Source: Leeuwenhoekiella sp044542075
GTDB lineage: Bacteria; Bacteroidota; Bacteroidia; Flavobacteriales; Flavobacteriaceae
DNA: 64,000 nt
Direction: 5' to 3'
Assembly (NCBI RefSeq): GCF_044542075.1
Contig: NZ_JBITTU010000010.1
Span: forward strand, 62,001 to 126,000
The stretch's first letter is position 1. Each line of letters starts with the position of its first letter. The notes under the pieces are model-generated. The model was not told the origin of the DNA. It did not search any database and was given only the letters and a program-made list of their open reading frames with translations. Of this stretch, positions 26,580-35,658 are shown piece after piece. The position numbers and the translations under genes were made by a program.

Positions 26580-28984
26580 GTAAAAGACGTATAAACAAAG
26601 TTGCAGTTATAGGCTCTGGTATTATGGGAAGCGGTATCGCTTGTCATTTTGCTAATATAGGAGTCGAAGTACTACTGCTCGATATAGTTCCCAGAGAACT
26701 TACCGATAAAGAACATGCAAAAGGACTTACTTTAGAAGATAAAGTGGTTCGCAATCGATTAGTAAACGATCACCTTACTAATTCTTTAAAATCAAAACCC
26801 TCTCCTATTTACCATCCAGATTTTGCTAAACGCATTACCACCGGTAATATGGAAGATGATATTGCAAAGGTAAAGCACGTAGATTGGATTATTGAAGTGG
26901 TAATCGAACGCCTTGACATCAAGAAACAAGTTTTTGAAAATTTAGATAAACACCGCACTCCGGGAACCTTGATTACTTCAAACACATCAGGTATTCCTAT
27001 ACAATTTATGAGTGAAGGGCGTAGTGAAGATTTTCAGAAGCATTTTTGCGGAACGCATTTCTTCAACCCGGCACGTTACTTAGATCTTTTTGAAATAATT
27101 CCGGGACCTAAAACAGATCCTGAAGTTCTTGATTTCTTAAATGCCTACGGCGAAAAATTTTTAGGTAAAACTTCGGTAGTTGCAAAAGATACTCCGGCGT
27201 TTATTGGAAACAGAGTGGGTACTTTCAGCATAATGAGTTTATTTCATACGGTTGAAGAATTAGGGATGACCGTTGAAGAAGTTGATAAACTAACCGGTCC
27301 TGTTATAGGTCGCCCTAAATCAGCAACATTCCGTACAGTAGATGTTGTGGGTCTTGACACTTTAGTTCACGTTGCTAACGGTATACGCGAGAATGTAAAG
27401 GACGATGAGCGTAAAGAACTTTTTACGTTGCCTAACTACATCGACTTAATGCACGATAAAAAATGGCTGGGAAGCAAAACCGGACAAGGATTCTATAAAA
27501 AAATAAAGAATGAAGACGGCTCAAGCGAGATTCAAACGTTAGATTTAGGTACGATGGAATATCGTGCAAATAAACGTGCTTCATTCACTACGTTAGAACT
27601 TACAAAGTCTATTGACAATGTTATAGATCGTTTTCCTGTTCTAATAAAAGGAAAAGATAAGGCCGGTGAATTTTTCCGTAAGAACTTCGCAGGATTATTT
27701 GCTTACGTACAAAATCGTATTCCGGAAATTACAGACGAGCTTTATAAAATAGATGACGCGATGCGCGCCGGATACGGCTGGGAACACGGACCATTTCAAA
27801 TCTGGGATGCTGTAGGTGTTGAGAAAGGAATTGAATTGATGAAAGCTGAAGGTTATGAAGTAGCCTCGTGGGTTTCAGAATTGGTTTCATCTGGTAAAAA
27901 TTCATTTTATTCTGTTAAAGAAGGAAGTACTTTCTACTATGATATTCCGAAGAAAGAATACATCAAAAAACCGGGTCAGGACGGCTTTATCATTTTAGAC
28001 AACATTAGAGAATCTAAGCAGGTTTTCAAAAATAGCGGTGTAGTTATAGAAGACCTAGGGGATGGTATTCTAAACCTAGAATTCCGTTCAAAGATGAACT
28101 CTATTGGTGGCGATGTACTTGCTGGCTTGAATAGAGCTATAGATATGGCTGAAAAAGATTTTGCAGGATTGGTAGTTTCTAATCAGGGTAAAAACTTTTC
28201 AGTAGGTGCAAACATCGGAATGATTTTTATGATGGCTGCAGAACAAGAGTATGATGAACTTAATGCTGCTGTAAAATATTTTCAAGACAGTTGTATGCGC
28301 TTGCGCTACTCTTCTATTCCTACTGTAGTTGCACCACACGCAATGACTTTAGGTGGCGGTTGTGAAATGACTTTACACGCAGACCGTGTAGTAGCTGCTG
28401 CAGAGAGCTATATAGGGCTAGTAGAATTTGGTGTTGGGGTAATTCCCGGCGGTGGTGGTTCTAAAGAGATGGCACTACGAGCTTCAGAAACTTTTCATAA
28501 AGATGATGTAGAGCTTAACAGGTTACGTGAATATTTTTTAGCAATAGGTATGGCTAAGGTTTCTACTTCGGCATATGAGGCATATGATTTAGGTATTCTA
28601 AAACACGGTAAAGATATCGTCGTGGTCAATAAAAACCGCCAGATTGCAGCAGCTAAAGAGGTTGCTAAATTTATGGCAGATCAAGGATATACAAAACCGA
28701 TTCCACGCACAGATATTAAAGTTCTTGGTAAACAAGCTCTAGGTGCTTTTTACGTAGGAACAGACCAGATGAATGCCGGTAAATACATAAGTGACCACGA
28801 TAAGAAAATTGCAAATAAACTAGCCTATGTAATGGCTGGTGGTGATTTATCTGAAGCTTCTTATGTAAGTGAGCAATATCTGTTAGACCTCGAGCGTGAA
28901 GCATTCTTAAGTCTTTGTGGCGAACGCAAAACTTTAGAGCGTCTACAGCATATGATTCAAAAAGGGAAACCGCTAAGAAATTAG
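26576..28984 (+). CDS. fadN: 3-hydroxyacyl-CoA dehydrogenase / enoyl-CoA hydratase fusion (FadN type)
   Basis: 802 residues. The N-terminal NAD-binding part has VAVIGSGIMGSGIACHFAN (about 9-27) and the active-site segment FCGTHFFNPARYLDLFEII (His161). The C-terminal crotonase domain has GKNFSVGANIGMIFM and AMTLGGGCEMTLHADR. The dehydrogenase-then-hydratase order and length match Bacillus FadN, not E. coli FadB, where the hydratase comes first. It catalyses the hydration and NAD-linked oxidation steps of beta-oxidation. It overlaps the MarR gene by 4 bp and is followed, after a repeat-rich 106-bp gap, by the thiolase gene. Confidence 0.95.
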   Translation: MSKRRINKVAVIGSGIMGSGIACHFANIGVEVLLLDIVPRELTDKEHAKGLTLEDKVVRNRLVNDHLTNSLKSKPSPIYHPDFAKRITTGNMEDDIAKVKHVDWIIEVVIERLDIKKQVFENLDKHRTPGTLITSNTSGIPIQFMSEGRSEDFQKHFCGTHFFNPARYLDLFEIIPGPKTDPEVLDFLNAYGEKFLGKTSVVAKDTPAFIGNRVGTFSIMSLFHTVEELGMTVEEVDKLTGPVIGRPKSATFRTVDVVGLDTLVHVANGIRENVKDDERKELFTLPNYIDLMHDKKWLGSKTGQGFYKKIKNEDGSSEIQTLDLGTMEYRANKRASFTTLELTKSIDNVIDRFPVLIKGKDKAGEFFRKNFAGLFAYVQNRIPEITDELYKIDDAMRAGYGWEHGPFQIWDAVGVEKGIELMKAEGYEVASWVSELVSSGKNSFYSVKEGSTFYYDIPKKEYIKKPGQDGFIILDNIRESKQVFKNSGVVIEDLGDGILNLEFRSKMNSIGGDVLAGLNRAIDMAEKDFAGLVVSNQGKNFSVGANIGMIFMMAAEQEYDELNAAVKYFQDSCMRLRYSSIPTVVAPHAMTLGGGCEMTLHADRVVAAAESYIGLVEFGVGVIPGGGGSKEMALRASETFHKDDVELNRLREYFLAIGMAKVSTSAYEAYDLGILKHGKDIVVVNKNRQIAAAKEVAKFMADQGYTKPIPRTDIKVLGKQALGAFYVGTDQMNAGKYISDHDKKIANKLAYVMAGGDLSEASYVSEQYLLDLEREAFLSLCGERKTLERLQHMIQKGKPLRN

Positions 28985-29089
28985 AATCCCCACCTGACCT
29001 CCCCCAAGGGGAGGAATAATTAGTGTTGAACAATAAAAATCCTATTTCCTCCTAATAGGTGTTCCCCCTTCGGGGGATAGGGGGCTTAA
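28985..29089. repeat. Hairpin-rich REP-like element between fadN and fadA
   Basis: The spacer has a base composition unlike its surroundings and three stem-loops: CCTCCCC/GGGGAGG (28998-29014, loop CAA), CCTATT/AATAGG (29041-29059) and CCCCC/GGGGG (29064-29076, loop TTC), followed by another G5 run before the fadA ATG. Short C/G-rich hairpins of this kind are, from memory, dispersed intergenic repeats in many Flavobacteriaceae. In the mRNA they would form a strong structure between two coding regions. Confidence 0.65.
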
Positions 29090-29090
29090 A

Positions 29091-30284
29091 ATGAGCAAAA
29101 CAGCATATATAGTAAAAGCATACAGAACAGCTGTGGGGAAAGCTCCCCGCGGATTGTTCCGTTTTAAAAGACCAGACGAACTTGCAGCAGAAACCATCGA
29201 GTATATGATGAATGAGCTACCTAATTTCGACAAGACACGTATTGACGATGTTATGGTAGGTAATGCAATGCCCGAGGCCGAACAAGGTCTTAACGTAGCA
29301 CGTTTAATCTCTTTAATGGGTTTAAAGGTTGAAGACGTTCCTGGTGTGACCGTTAACCGTTATTGCGCATCTGGGGTTGAAACGATCGCTATGGCATCTG
29401 CAAAAATACAGGCGGGTATGGCAAGTTGTATTATCGCCGGTGGCGCAGAAAGTATGAGCTACATACCTATGGGAGGTTACAAACCGGTACCAGATTATAA
29501 AGTAGCAAAAGAAGGTAATGAAGATTATTACTGGGGAATGGGATTAACTGCAGAAGCTGTTGCAAACCAGTTTAATGTTTCTCGTGAAGATCAGGATGAG
29601 TTTGCTTTTAATTCTCACCAGAAAGCTTTAAAAGCACAGGCTGAGGGACGATTTGACGATCAGATTGTACCTATTGATGTAGAGCATACCTTCGTAAATG
29701 CTTCAGGCAAAAAAGAAACTAAAACCTATACAGTAAAAAAAGATGAAGGTCCGCGTGCAGATACTAAACTAGAGATTCTTGCAAAATTACGTCCTGTTTT
29801 CGCCGAAGGCGGAAGCGTAACCGCAGGTAACTCTTCTCAAATGAGCGATGGTGCAGCTTTTGTACTGGTTATGAGCGAAGATATGGTTAAAGAGTTAAAT
29901 CTAGAACCTATTGCTCGTATGGTAAACTTTGCTGCCGTAGGTGTTGAGCCTCGTATTATGGGAATAGGTCCTGTTAAGGCAATTCCAAAAGCTTTAAAAC
30001 AAGCAGGTCTAACTCAAAATGATATCAGCCTTATGGAACTTAATGAAGCTTTCGCTTCGCAATCCCTTGCAGTTATTAGAGAACTGGGTTTAAATCCAGA
30101 TATCGTTAATGTAAATGGTGGAGCTATTGCTTTAGGTCATCCACTCGGTTGTACTGGCGCTAAGCTTTCGGTCCAATTATTTGATGAGATGCGCAAGCAA
30201 GATATGAAAGGTAAATATGGCGTTGTAACCATGTGCGTAGGTACTGGCCAGGGAGCAGCTGGGGTTTATGAGTTTTTGAGCTAG
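29091..30284 (+). CDS. fadA: Acetyl-CoA acyltransferase (3-ketoacyl-CoA thiolase)
   Basis: 397-residue thiolase that cleaves 3-ketoacyl-CoA in the last beta-oxidation step. Catalytic residues are visible: Cys92 in NRYCASGVETIA, His350 in ALGHPLGCTGA and Cys382 in TMCVGTGQG. Length and the early VKAYRTAVGKAPRG segment are normal for degradative thiolases. Its neighbours FadN and FadE complete the spiral, as in the Bacillus fadNAE operon. The ATG follows a GC-rich hairpin repeat, which may affect its translation. Confidence 0.97.
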   Translation: MSKTAYIVKAYRTAVGKAPRGLFRFKRPDELAAETIEYMMNELPNFDKTRIDDVMVGNAMPEAEQGLNVARLISLMGLKVEDVPGVTVNRYCASGVETIAMASAKIQAGMASCIIAGGAESMSYIPMGGYKPVPDYKVAKEGNEDYYWGMGLTAEAVANQFNVSREDQDEFAFNSHQKALKAQAEGRFDDQIVPIDVEHTFVNASGKKETKTYTVKKDEGPRADTKLEILAKLRPVFAEGGSVTAGNSSQMSDGAAFVLVMSEDMVKELNLEPIARMVNFAAVGVEPRIMGIGPVKAIPKALKQAGLTQNDISLMELNEAFASQSLAVIRELGLNPDIVNVNGGAIALGHPLGCTGAKLSVQLFDEMRKQDMKGKYGVVTMCVGTGQGAAGVYEFLS

Positions 30285-30297
30285 ACTATAGATATTT

Positions 30298-30314
30298 AGA
30301 AGAAAGAGAAAAGA
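30298..30314. repeat. Left arm of inverted repeat flanking the four-helix gene
   Basis: Purine tract AGAAGAAAGAGAAAAGA, complementary at 15 of 17 positions to 30701-30717. It ends 15 nt before the ATG of the four-helix gene. Confidence 0.5.
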
Positions 30315-30329
30315 CTAAAGAGTTTTATA

Positions 30330-30686
30330 ATGATGAGAAAAAGACATAATTATAAAAATTTGAAAATTTGGTCTTTAGGGTTAGAAATAGCTTGTAATAT
30401 TTCAGATTTAGTTGAAAAGTTTCCAAAGCATGAAAGATTTGACCTAACCTCACAAATAAGCCGATGTGCAACTTCAATCCCAAGTAATATTTCTGAAGGA
30501 TCATCCAGAACGGATAAAGCTTTTAGCACGTTTATAGATTATGCGCTTGGATCATCTTTTGAATTGGGAACCCAGATACTTATAGCTCGACATAAAAATT
30601 ACATCAACGATAAAACATTAAACGAATTAGAAACTAAAATACAGGAATGGCAAAAAATGACAATGGGTTTTCAAAATGGTTTATAG
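30330..30686 (+). CDS. Four-helix bundle protein (23S rRNA IVS / S23 family)
   Basis: 118-residue helical protein with the family signatures NYKNLKIWSLGLEIACNISDLVEKFP, LTSQISRCATSIPSNISEGSS and FIDYALGSSFELGTQILIA. The family was first seen as an ORF in intervening sequences of 23S rRNA (Leptospira and others), and the crystal structures are homopentameric four-helix bundles of unknown function. Here it is a free gene between fadA and fadE, 45 bp after one and 51 bp before the other. Complementary tracts lie just outside it (30298-30314 and 30701-30717). Nothing links the protein to fatty-acid metabolism; insertion as an element is an inference. Start could also be the second ATG at 30333. 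Confidence 0.92.
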   Translation: MMRKRHNYKNLKIWSLGLEIACNISDLVEKFPKHERFDLTSQISRCATSIPSNISEGSSRTDKAFSTFIDYALGSSFELGTQILIARHKNYINDKTLNELETKIQEWQKMTMGFQNGL

Positions 30687-30700
30687 CCATTAATCTATTC

Positions 30701-30717
30701 TCTTTTTTCTCTCTTCT
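30701..30717. repeat. Right arm of inverted repeat flanking the four-helix gene
   Basis: Pyrimidine tract TCTTTTTTCTCTCTTCT, complementary at 15 of 17 positions to 30298-30314. It begins 14 nt after the stop codon, so the two arms frame the gene almost symmetrically. Confidence 0.5.
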
Positions 30718-30737
30718 TTATTCTTAAAAATAATATA

Positions 30738-32546
30738 ATGGCAGAAACAGCAGATAAAAAAGAAATTTTACGCGGTGGTCAGTTCTTAGTTAAAGAAACC
30801 GCGTGTGAAGATGTATTTACTCCCGAAGATTTTTCTGAGGAGCAAAAAATGATGAAAGAAACGGTTATCGAGTTTGTAGACCGCGAGATTGTACCACACA
30901 AAGAACGTTTTGAGCACAAAGATTATGCCCTTACAGAAGAGGTAATGCGTAAAGCTGGTGAACTTGGTCTTTTAGGTATAGCCGTTCCCGAAGAATATGA
31001 TGGTCTTGGGATGGGCTTTGTTTCTACAATGCTTGTTTGCGATTACATTTCTGGGGCAACTGGTTCTATCGCTACCGCTTTTGGTGCACATACCGGTATC
31101 GGTACAATGCCTATCACACTTTACGGTACCGAAGAACAAAAGAAACAATACGTTCCTAAATTAGCTACCGGCGAGTGGTTTGGAGCCTACTGTTTGACCG
31201 AGCCGGGTGCAGGCTCTGATGCCAACAGCGGTAAAACAAAAGCAGAACTTTCTGCAGATGGAAAATCATACAAGATTAACGGTCAGAAAATGTGGATTTC
31301 AAACGCAGGTTTCTGTAATGTATTTATTGTCTTTGCTCGTATTGAAGATGATAAAAATATCACTGGGTTTATTGTAGAAAATGATCCATCTAACGGTATT
31401 TCTCTAGGTGAGGAAGAAAAGAAATTGGGTATTCACTCCTCTTCTACCCGTCAGGTATTCTTTAATGATACGGTGGTATCTGTAGAAAATATGCTCGCAG
31501 GACGTGGTGAAGGCTTTAAAATAGCAATGAATGCGCTTAACGTAGGACGTATTAAGCTTGCTGCAGCTTGTCTAGATGCACAACGTCGAGTTATAGATAT
31601 GGGCGTAAAATATGCAAATGAGCGTGTTCAGTTTAATACACCTATTGCAAAATTTGGTGCTATTAAATCTAAACTAGCTGAGATGGCTACTAATGCCTAT
31701 GCTTGTGAAAGTGCCTCCTATCGTGCTGCAAAAAATATTGAAGATCGCATTGCTATGCGTACAGAAGCAGGCGCAAGCCATTCTGAAGCAGAACTTAAAG
31801 GTGTTGAAGAATACGCTATAGAATGTTCTATTCTTAAAGTAGCTGCCTCAGAAGATATGCAAAGTTGTGCAGATGAAGGTATACAGATTTATGGGGGTAT
31901 GGGCTTTAGTGCAGACGCTCCTATGGAAGCTGCCTGGAGAGATGCTCGTATTTCTCGTATCTATGAAGGTACTAATGAGATTAACCGAATGCTAGCTGTA
32001 GGAATGCTTGTCAAAAAAGCTATGAAAGGTCACGTAGATCTTTTAAACCCTGCGATGGCTGTTGGTGAAGAGCTTACAGGAATTCCGTCTTTTGACACCC
32101 CAGATTATTCAGAAGTGCTTTCAGAAGAAAAAGCTATGGTTGCAAAACTTAAGAAAGTTTTCTTAATTGTTGCCGGTAGTGCTATTCAAAAATATGGACC
32201 AGATTTAGAATCACATCAACAGTTATTAATGGCTGCTTCAGATATTTTAATAGAGGTTTATATGGCAGAAAGTACCATTTTACGTACCGAAAAGAATGTA
32301 AAACGTTTTGGCGAAGACACTCAAAAAGAACAAATCGCTATGGCTCAATTATACCTGTATCACGCGGTTGACACCATTAATTTAAAAGCAAAAGAAGGTA
32401 TTGTTTCTTTTGCAGAAGGTGATGAGCAACGTATGATGCTTATGGGTCTTAAGCGCTTTACAAAATATCAAAATCAGCCTAACGTCGTTGCATTGCGTAA
32501 CCTGATTGCTGAAAAAGTAACTTCAGAAAATACATATCCGTTTTAA
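30738..32546 (+). CDS. fadE: Acyl-CoA dehydrogenase (FadE-like, long form)
   Basis: 602 residues. The FAD-dependent dehydrogenase core covers about 25-425, with CLTEPGAGSDANSG, KMWISNAGFCNVF, the DAQRR / ANERVQF arginine segment, and the catalytic glutamate Glu410 in RIYEGTNEINR. A C-terminal helical extension of about 180 residues makes it the long, VLCAD-like type found in Bacillus FadE. It carries out the first oxidation of acyl-CoA and needs an electron-transfer flavoprotein, not encoded here. It is the last gene of the MarR-fadN-fadA-S23-fadE unit and is followed by a terminator. Confidence 0.96.
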   Translation: MAETADKKEILRGGQFLVKETACEDVFTPEDFSEEQKMMKETVIEFVDREIVPHKERFEHKDYALTEEVMRKAGELGLLGIAVPEEYDGLGMGFVSTMLVCDYISGATGSIATAFGAHTGIGTMPITLYGTEEQKKQYVPKLATGEWFGAYCLTEPGAGSDANSGKTKAELSADGKSYKINGQKMWISNAGFCNVFIVFARIEDDKNITGFIVENDPSNGISLGEEEKKLGIHSSSTRQVFFNDTVVSVENMLAGRGEGFKIAMNALNVGRIKLAAACLDAQRRVIDMGVKYANERVQFNTPIAKFGAIKSKLAEMATNAYACESASYRAAKNIEDRIAMRTEAGASHSEAELKGVEEYAIECSILKVAASEDMQSCADEGIQIYGGMGFSADAPMEAAWRDARISRIYEGTNEINRMLAVGMLVKKAMKGHVDLLNPAMAVGEELTGIPSFDTPDYSEVLSEEKAMVAKLKKVFLIVAGSAIQKYGPDLESHQQLLMAASDILIEVYMAESTILRTEKNVKRFGEDTQKEQIAMAQLYLYHAVDTINLKAKEGIVSFAEGDEQRMMLMGLKRFTKYQNQPNVVALRNLIAEKVTSENTYPF

Positions 32547-32582
32547 GCCTTTTTCCCTAATTATTTATTATTTATATGTGAT

Positions 32583-32612
32583 GAACCCCGGAGTTGAGCT
32601 TCGGGGTTTTTA
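32583..32612 (+). terminator. Terminator of the fad operon
   Basis: AACCCCGGAG pairs with GCTTCGGGGTT (G-U included) around a short loop, followed by TTTTTATTT, 37 nt after the fadE stop. Confidence 0.85.
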
Positions 32613-33245
32613 TTTATAAAAACTCAACTTGAATAGTAAATAAGTTTTAAAACATTTTTAAATACTATAATTCACAATTTAATTAGAATAGCATTACAAT
32701 TGTGTGTTAGACTCACGCTGATAAAGTTTCAAAATTCAAAGAAGACTATTAAAAGTTTATCTTCATGATTATTAAAATCTTAATTTTAAGTGCATTTTTA
32801 CATTAAATATCTATTTAAATTTACTTAAATTATTTTTTTAATAAAATATTAACAAATGCTTAATGTAATAGATTAACATTATTTTGGCTAAATAATACAT
32901 CTTAAGAACATTATTCTTATTATATAATCAAAGATATTTCCTACAAAATTACTTTGCATTATATTTAAATACTTGAGCTAGTTGTGCATAGTTATTTTTA
33001 ATAGCATATTTGTCTTGTAAGAAAAAAAACTCTCCAAATTTTCTTACAACTAACAATAATAGATCTTCCCCAAAAAGATCTCATTTTAGGGCTTTTCCTA
33101 CTTAAGCCTATTCTCCACAATATGATGATTTAGAATTGGTTCTTTAAAAAGAATACTAATTCTATGTTTATTACTATACGATTTCTTGTAAGGCTTTAGC
33201 GCGCTATTGCGTTATATATATTTATTAACCATAAACTAAATTTTA
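32613..33245. other. Long AT-rich leader upstream of the curlin-repeat gene
   Basis: About 630 bp without a supported gene and far richer in A/T than the flanking coding regions. It should carry the curlin gene's promoter and control sites, but no single TTG/TAnnTTTG pair stands out. A hairpin-like stretch in 33060-33085 (AGATCTTCCCC...AAAAGATCT) is the only structure noticed. Confidence 0.5.
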
Positions 33246-35609
33246 ATGAAAAAATTTGTACTCAGTATAGCTACACTTCTTTGTGGGGCTGTTATGTTTG
33301 CTCAACAAAATTCGAGCACTGTAAATCAAAAAGGAAATGAAAATGGATCAACTGTTAATCAGACTGGTGGCGAAAACACTAGTGAGGTATCTTCAGAGGG
33401 AAATTTAAATACTTCCACCGTAAATCAGGATGGTACTATTAATAATACTGCCATCAATCAAGTTGGAGATAAAAACTCCAGTACAGTAAAGGCTCAGGGG
33501 CGAAATAACAATTCAAAGATTGGGCAAGTTGATAAGCTAAATACCAGTACAATATCACAGTCTGGTAGTAATAATACCACACGTGTAAGTCAGGGACAAA
33601 TTAGTAGTAATGGTAATATAAGTCGCACCGGTCGTGATAATACAAGTGATGTCATACAGAAAGGAACTAGCAATGTTTCTGTTACAACACAATGGGATTC
33701 TAATACTGCATTAGGCGAACGTAATACTGCAACTACACTTCAGGACGGTGATAAAAACACAAGTACAGTAAATCAGCGAGGTGATGATAATGGTTCTTTA
33801 ATAAAACAATTAGGAAACTCAAATATAACTACTGTAAACTCATCAGGTACTGCAAATACTTCTGGTGTAGTACAACGGGGTGGTGATCTGGGTGAAAATG
33901 AAAACAGTGTAGCTACTATAGATCAAGAAGGTATGCAGAATGATTCAAACCTTCGCCAATTAGGTGATGATCAAATTGCTACGGTAAATCAAAACGGTAC
34001 AGGTAATTCTTCATCTGGTAATCAAGAAGGTTCTTCTAATCTTTTAGATATAAACCAAAATGGCATAGGTAATACATCAACTGCCCGTCAAAGTGGTGAT
34101 GCAGGATCAATTGAACCCAACAATACATTAGACCTGGATCAGTTTGGTAATAGTAACTCTTCTACCGTTACGCAATCTGGTGAGACTAATACAGTAAGTA
34201 TTCAGCAAGGTGATGATATAGCTTCAAGTACGCTTTCTGATGGAAACAGTGCAACAGTATCACAAACCGGTAGTGATAATGAAGCAACTATTTATACCAT
34301 TGGAGATAACAACAGCGCAATGCAAATACAATCTGGTGATGAAAATACAGCTAGTGCTTCGCAGGGAAGTTTTAACTCTATATTTAATGGGTTGATCGTT
34401 CAAATTTCACCTAGTATGAATAATACCATTAATCAAAATCAATCTGGTAACCTTAATGTGGCAGAAGCTGTACAAAAAGGAAGTATTTCTTCTGGAAGTG
34501 GTAATAATACTGCTAATCAGCGTCAAGCCGGAAATGAAAATATGGCTTCTTCAGATCAACAAAGTGGTTCTAGAAGAAATACTATCACTCAAAATCAAAC
34601 TGGCAATCTAAATACCGCTGATGCTACGCAGGGTTCTGGTGGAGGATTAGGTGTTTTTCAAAATACAATCTTTCAAAAGCAAAATGGTAATGAAAATACT
34701 ACAGTAGCTCTTCAGAAAATTCAAACCAGTAATTCATCTGCTACTCAAATTCAATCTGGTGATGATAACCTTGCTGCTACAGATCAACAAGGTAATAATC
34801 TTTCTGCTTCGCAAACACAGCGTGGTAACGAGAATGATGCAGATATTGTACAGAATGCACAGTTTCGAAGTGAAAGTTTTGATAACACCGCAACTCAGAG
34901 ACAAACAGGTGACTTAAATATGGCTATTATTGATCAAGATCGTAATATGCATACAGCAAGTCAAACTCAAAACGGCCTAGAGAATATGGCTTCTGTATTA
35001 CAAATGGGTACTGCTCAAAGCGCAACCCAAACTCAGCTGGGTAATGAAAATGATGCGCAAATAACTCAAGGTCGCCAGATTAATCCTCAGGGAACTTCAA
35101 ACACAGCTTCTCAAGTGCAGAGAGGAAATGAAAATACAGCTGTTGCAATTCAACAATCGCAATTTGGTAATGGCACAAATAATTCGCTTGTTAATCAAAG
35201 ACAAATAGGAGATTTGAATGAAGCTACTTCTGATCAGCAAGGAAACAATCACAGTTCTGAGATTGTTCAAAATGGAAATGAAAATACTGCTACAGATATA
35301 CAAAATGGTGCTGGCCAAAATTCAGAAGTTTTACAACGCGGAAATAGCAATACTTCTTTAGTTTTTCAAGGGTCTGGTTTTGGTCACAGTTCAACTGTGA
35401 GACAAATTGGTTCTGCTAACGAAAGTGATGTAAATCAAAAAGGTGCTCAAAATATGTCTACTGTATTTCAAAATGGTACTATGAATACAAGTGAATTAGA
35501 TCAAGTAGGAAAACAAAATATGAGCGCCGTAAATCAAAGAGGACTTATGAACATAAGCACCGTTAATCAAGACGGTATGATGAATAATTCTACTGTAAAT
35601 CAGAATTAA
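33246..35609 (+). CDS. Giant curlin-repeat secreted protein (functional amyloid candidate)
   Basis: 787 residues: signal peptide (1-20, ends VMFAQ), then about 70 copies of an 11-residue unit of the form N-x-S/A-T-V-x-Q-x-G-x-x. Pairs of units match the curlin repeat S-X5-Q-X-G-X2-N-X-A-X3-Q. In CsgA each repeat forms one turn of an amyloid beta-solenoid, so this product would be a very long fibre subunit, five times CsgA's size. The mature region is rich in Asn, Gln, Ser and Thr and has no Cys that I can see. No T9SS C-terminal domain is present; the last residues are another repeat (NNSTVNQN). No csgB, csgE, csgF or csgG is in the window, so its export partner is elsewhere. Confidence 0.9.
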   Translation: MKKFVLSIATLLCGAVMFAQQNSSTVNQKGNENGSTVNQTGGENTSEVSSEGNLNTSTVNQDGTINNTAINQVGDKNSSTVKAQGRNNNSKIGQVDKLNTSTISQSGSNNTTRVSQGQISSNGNISRTGRDNTSDVIQKGTSNVSVTTQWDSNTALGERNTATTLQDGDKNTSTVNQRGDDNGSLIKQLGNSNITTVNSSGTANTSGVVQRGGDLGENENSVATIDQEGMQNDSNLRQLGDDQIATVNQNGTGNSSSGNQEGSSNLLDINQNGIGNTSTARQSGDAGSIEPNNTLDLDQFGNSNSSTVTQSGETNTVSIQQGDDIASSTLSDGNSATVSQTGSDNEATIYTIGDNNSAMQIQSGDENTASASQGSFNSIFNGLIVQISPSMNNTINQNQSGNLNVAEAVQKGSISSGSGNNTANQRQAGNENMASSDQQSGSRRNTITQNQTGNLNTADATQGSGGGLGVFQNTIFQKQNGNENTTVALQKIQTSNSSATQIQSGDDNLAATDQQGNNLSASQTQRGNENDADIVQNAQFRSESFDNTATQRQTGDLNMAIIDQDRNMHTASQTQNGLENMASVLQMGTAQSATQTQLGNENDAQITQGRQINPQGTSNTASQVQRGNENTAVAIQQSQFGNGTNNSLVNQRQIGDLNEATSDQQGNNHSSEIVQNGNENTATDIQNGAGQNSEVLQRGNSNTSLVFQGSGFGHSSTVRQIGSANESDVNQKGAQNMSTVFQNGTMNTSELDQVGKQNMSAVNQRGLMNISTVNQDGMMNNSTVNQN

Positions 35610-35658
35610 AATCTTATCTATATCGCCTGATTTTTTTTTTGTAATAGGCATCAAATAG

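Noticed and set aside
28716..29033. Minus-strand frames opposite fadN and across the fadN-fadA spacer
   Set aside because: They overlap the strongly supported fadN and fadA coding regions and show no domain; shadow frames.
30330..30686. Presence of a 23S rRNA gene fragment around the S23-family gene
   Set aside because: Flanks are fadA and fadE coding sequence; no rRNA sequence is recognisable nearby.
35097..35318. Minus-strand frames inside the curlin-repeat gene
   Set aside because: They arise from the repetitive codons of the opposite strand and have no independent support.
33246..35609. The repeated DNA in this gene as a CRISPR array or tandem satellite
   Set aside because: The repeats are protein-level 11-residue units with varied codons in one continuous frame, without identical DNA repeats or spacers.
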